The notes under the pieces: generated by a model
Told to the model about the DNA's origin: nothing
The model's input: only the letters and a program-made list of their open reading frames with translations
The model's database searches: none
NCBI GenBank assembly: GCA_022615805.1
Contig: JAKEGO010000117.1
Location: forward strand, 1 to 14,217
From: Thermoplasmata archaeon
Lineage (GTDB): Archaea; Thermoplasmatota; JAKEGO01
DNA: 14,217 nucleotides
Direction: 5' to 3'
Made by a program: the position numbers and the translations under genes
Shown here: positions 12,616 through 14,217 of the stretch, piece after piece
How positions within the stretch are numbered: the first letter of the stretch is position 1
Layout: each line of letters begins with the position of its first letter

Positions 12616-13827
12616 ATGCCACGGTCACCCAGGGACGGCGAGGCGCGGGTCCGGAGACCCGGCGCGTCGGACCTCGCCATCGCGCTCCTTCTCCTTGCCG
12701 CGGCGTTCGATGCGGCGCTCCCCACGGCCTCCGCGGAGACATCTGGGACGACGGTCGTGTCCATCGAATGGGAGCACGAGGAGGGCCCCCGGAGCATGAC
12801 CCTCTCACTCGAGATGCCCGTCTCGGACCGCCACATCGACGGCTACCGGTCGTACTCCATCTCCGAGCGCGTCATGTACGGCAGGCTTATCACGCCCGAC
12901 GACCCCTACGTCCAGATCGTCGCGATGAAGGTGGCCGCCCTCGCTGACCGGCACGGGTTCTCGGACCTCGGCGTCGCGCTATCCCTCGTGCAATCGGTGC
13001 CCTACGTGACGGACAACGAGAGCGCCGGCACGCCCGAGTACCCGCGATTCCCCCTCGAGACCCTCGTCGACGGCGCCGGCGACTGCGAGGACAAATCGGT
13101 GCTCTACGCATCGATGGTCATCGCCCTCGGGGACGACGCCGTGCTGTTCCTGGTCCTGAACGACAACGTCAGCCACATGGCCACCGGCGTCGCCGCCCCC
13201 GGGCTCTTCGGCTCCTACGTGAGCCACAACGGGAGCGACTACTACTACGCGGAGACGACGTCCGCCGGCGGCCGCATCGGGCAGCTGCCCGACGAGATCG
13301 ACCTGGCAGACATCGAGATCCTCGACCCGGCCACCCCGTACTCCCCGTTCCGCGACGCGGCCGACGGCGGGGAGGAGCGCTTCGACCCTTTCGCGATGCC
13401 GGCCCGCCTCTTCCTGGTCGCCTTCCTGTTGATAGGGCTCATCGCCGGGGTGGCGGCGTCCCACCGACCCGACCGGGATCGCGCGGACCGGAAGGCCATG
13501 GAGATGCCGCCGGTCGGGATGGCAGGCCCCTTGACCTACGGGGACCTCAGGACGGGGGACAGGCCGGCGCCTCCGCGGGATGAAGGCCCCGTCCCGACCA
13601 GACCGATGAGGCCAGAGCGTCCGGGCAGCGAGTGGCGGGAGCCCACGGGCGGGCATCCCCGCGGCAGGACAAGAGCCCCGCCGCACGAATGGGCGGACGA
13701 CGGTTACGTCCCGACGAGCATCGAGGAGTTCCGCGGCCGCCGGCCGGCCCCAGAAGGTCGCCATCCGCCGGAAGACCCCGACGTGTTCGGCCGCGCATCG
13801 AGACCGCCTCCCCGGGATCCGGACTGA
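12616..13827 (+). CDS. Transglutaminase-like membrane-anchored surface protein
   Basis: 403 residues from ATG 12616. A basic N-terminus (PRSPRDGEARVRRP) and hydrophobic run (LAIALLLLAAAF, 20-31) ending in TASA form a signal peptide. Residues about 95-240 resemble a transglutaminase-like cysteine protease fold: GDCEDKSVLYASMV carries the nucleophile C157, VSHMATGV carries H187, and YYYAETTS carries an acidic third residue, E213. These are in the correct order and spacing for the Cys-His-Asp/Glu triad. A transmembrane segment follows (264-282, RLFLVAFLLIGLIAGVAAS) and then about 120 residues rich in Pro, Arg and Gly, probably disordered and cytoplasmic. The catalytic domain would therefore be outside the cell. 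Related archaeal proteins are annotated only as transglutaminase-domain proteins; peptide or isopeptide cleavage or cross-linking is an inference. It converges with the minus-strand gene ending at 13867. Confidence 0.8.
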   Translation: MPRSPRDGEARVRRPGASDLAIALLLLAAAFDAALPTASAETSGTTVVSIEWEHEEGPRSMTLSLEMPVSDRHIDGYRSYSISERVMYGRLITPDDPYVQIVAMKVAALADRHGFSDLGVALSLVQSVPYVTDNESAGTPEYPRFPLETLVDGAGDCEDKSVLYASMVIALGDDAVLFLVLNDNVSHMATGVAAPGLFGSYVSHNGSDYYYAETTSAGGRIGQLPDEIDLADIEILDPATPYSPFRDAADGGEERFDPFAMPARLFLVAFLLIGLIAGVAASHRPDRDRADRKAMEMPPVGMAGPLTYGDLRTGDRPAPPRDEGPVPTRPMRPERPGSEWREPTGGHPRGRTRAPPHEWADDGYVPTSIEEFRGRRPAPEGRHPPEDPDVFGRASRPPPRDPD

Positions 13828-13866
13828 CCCCTCGGCGGGCCGGGTCCGTTCTGCGTGGCGCCGCGA

Positions 13867-14217
13867 TCACACCGATATGTCGTCGAGGACCTTCATGAGC
13901 GCCGGCCTCCTCCGGTACCTCTCGCGCAATCTGGAGACGAGTCCGTCGAACCCCTCGGCCCCTCGGACCTCCTCGAGCCGGGCCCTGACGCGCCACATGA
14001 CCTTGCCGCCCGGGATGGCCACCAGCAGGTCGACGAGGCGCTCCACGGGCGCGACCTCCCGCCACCCGGTCTCCTCGATGATCCATTCCAGGAGCTCCTC
14101 GTCCCCCGACGCGACGGCGACCTCGCGCGCCATCCCGACCCTTCCCGCGGCGACCAGGGCGTCGGAGAGCACCATGGCGCCCTCCTCGTTCTGGAGGGCG
14201 GGGATGGAGAGGGCCGC
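13867..14217 (-). CDS. Unrecognised helical protein, 5' end outside the window
   Basis: The minus-strand frame is open from the right edge of the window to TGA at 13867, giving the last 116 residues of a longer protein; residues read before the first ATG (14175) are AALSIPALQNEEGA and are protein-like, so that ATG is probably internal. The visible part is almost wholly helical, with heptad-like leucines and many acidic and basic residues (VLSDALVAAGRVGMAREVAV, EELLEWIIEETGW, RLRERYRRRPALMKVL). It could be the end of a helical-repeat protein. I do not recognise a family and give no function. Confidence 0.6.
   Translation of the reverse strand, partial: AALSIPALQNEEGAMVLSDALVAAGRVGMAREVAVASGDEELLEWIIEETGWREVAPVERLVDLLVAIPGGKVMWRVRARLEEVRGAEGFDGLVSRLRERYRRRPALMKVLDDISV

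Noticed and set aside
1..14217. CRISPR array, insertion sequence or integrase
   Set aside because: No regularly spaced repeats, terminal inverted repeats or transposase/integrase motifs were found on either strand.

Overview
The window reads as a GC-rich archaeal chromosome segment. Evidence for archaea: a tyrosyl-tRNA synthetase of the archaeal/eukaryotic type, a split ADP-forming acyl-CoA synthetase (separate alpha and beta subunits), a Tsr3-type rRNA aminocarboxypropyltransferase, a ThpR RNA cyclic phosphodiesterase, and TATA (box A) promoters placed 25-27 nt before many start codons, which implies leaderless mRNAs. A euryarchaeal, perhaps Thermoplasmatota-like, host is my inference and is not proven by the sequence.

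Layout. 1-1354 (+): the 3' part of an NAD(P)H-hydrate dehydratase gene followed 3 nt later by thpR. 1355-1835: no convincing protein gene, but a good TATA box and, starting 25 nt behind it, a compact set of perfect inverted repeats that interlock as a pseudoknot, a candidate structured non-coding RNA. 1836-4838 (-): a 1000-residue secreted, membrane-anchored protein in which a calcineurin-like phosphoesterase sits between two beta-helix segments. 4922-6930 (-): the beta and alpha subunits of an ADP-forming acyl-CoA synthetase, coupled by an ATGA overlap. 7068-8018 (+): a PflX-type radical SAM protein, divergent from the synthetase operon. 8090-8983: an AT-rich island unlike its surroundings; its minus strand holds the broken remains of a prokaryotic Argonaute PIWI domain (8208-8789) with several frameshifts and stops. 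8984-9766 (+): a DNA-binding protein with an Mrr N-terminal-type winged helix, lysine/arginine-rich tails and no nuclease domain. 10017-10535 (-): tsr3. 10635-11267 (+): an unrecognised membrane protein of lower GC. 11395-12417 (+): tyrS. 12616-13827 (+): a signal-peptide, transglutaminase-like, single-pass membrane protein. 13867-14217 (-): the C-terminal end of an unrecognised helical protein.

How they fit together. Most intact genes are housekeeping: metabolite repair, RNA processing, acyl-CoA energy conservation, rRNA modification and tRNA charging. Accessory material is concentrated in the 8.1-9.8 kb stretch (Argonaute remnant plus Mrr_N-type protein) and in the two large surface proteins. 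The strongest items for follow-up are the undetected Argonaute pseudogene, the pseudoknotted RNA candidate, and the beta-helix/phosphoesterase fusion.
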